A stretch of DNA of 6,349 bases from a bacterium. Lineage in GTDB: Bacteria > ARS69. Positions 6,184-6,349 of the stretch are shown piece after piece. The notes under the pieces were generated by a model. The model was given only the letters and a program-made list of their open reading frames with translations. It did not search any database and had not been told where the DNA came from. The stretch covers positions 1-6,349 of the forward strand of contig JALGZO010000532.1 of the NCBI GenBank assembly GCA_025774865.1, read 5' to 3'. Every line of letters begins with the position of its first letter. Within the stretch, counting starts at the first letter, position 1. The translations under genes and the position numbers were made by a program.

Positions 6184-6349
6184 GTACGGCTCTTCCGGGT
6201 TCAGCGCGGGTACAGATCGTCTCAGTAGGCCGTCCCCTGCAGAGGGTGCCTCGATCAGGCCGCGAACGGCTCAATCGGCGGACGAGAGGATGGATTCGGC
6301 CGGTTGCGTGCGGAGCTCACGACGCGGTGTCGATGTCGGGCAGCGAGAA

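Noticed and set aside
6317-6349. Minus-strand open frame FSLPDIDTAS ending in TGA at the right edge
   Set aside because: It could be the C-terminus of a neighbouring gene, but ten residues with no motif cannot be distinguished from chance.

Overview
This is a G+C-rich, densely packed bacterial window with ATGA gene overlaps, Shine-Dalgarno sites, and GTG and TTG starts. It reads as ordinary chromosome rather than a phage, plasmid or transposon. Gene content and order suggest a Gram-negative-type, high-GC lineage such as Gemmatimonadota, Eisenbacteria or a deltaproteobacterial relative. That placement is a guess from synteny and is not established by the sequence.

Positions 1-3567 (+ strand) form a tight housekeeping run: the 3' end of purE (purine synthesis), a TsaC/Sua5-type threonylcarbamoyl-AMP synthase (tRNA t6A modification), a low-molecular-weight phosphatase, glyA (serine hydroxymethyltransferase) and a ZIP-family metal transporter. 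The gaps are 7 bases, 7 bases, an ATGA overlap, and a 26-base junction holding an eight-codon minicistron. The order sua5 / phosphatase / glyA resembles the Bacillus subtilis ywlC-ywlE-rpiB-ywlG-glyA neighbourhood, but rpiB is absent here. The phosphatase carries the Thr and Phe that distinguish the YwlE arginine phosphatase from ordinary tyrosine phosphatases.

Positions 3568-5717 (+) hold an oxidative-stress pair: a complete small-subunit heme catalase starting at GTG 3700, then a small ankyrin-repeat protein. A perfect 12-bp GC hairpin lies between them. Catalase-ankyrin pairs are known (katB-ankB of Pseudomonas aeruginosa), where the ankyrin protein supports catalase activity.

Positions 5718-6349 change character. 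On the minus strand, convergent with the ankyrin gene, is a 112-residue transthyretin-like / carboxypeptidase-regulatory-like beta-sandwich protein of unknown function. It has a strong Shine-Dalgarno site and a plausible sigma-70-type promoter, and is less G+C-rich than its neighbours. The last 166 bases (6184-6349) hold nothing I can assign apart from a possible ten-residue C-terminal tail on the minus strand.

I see no RNA gene, CRISPR array, insertion sequence or defence system. The most interesting leads are the YwlE-like phosphatase, the minicistron ahead of the ZIP gene, and the hairpin-separated catalase-ankyrin pair.
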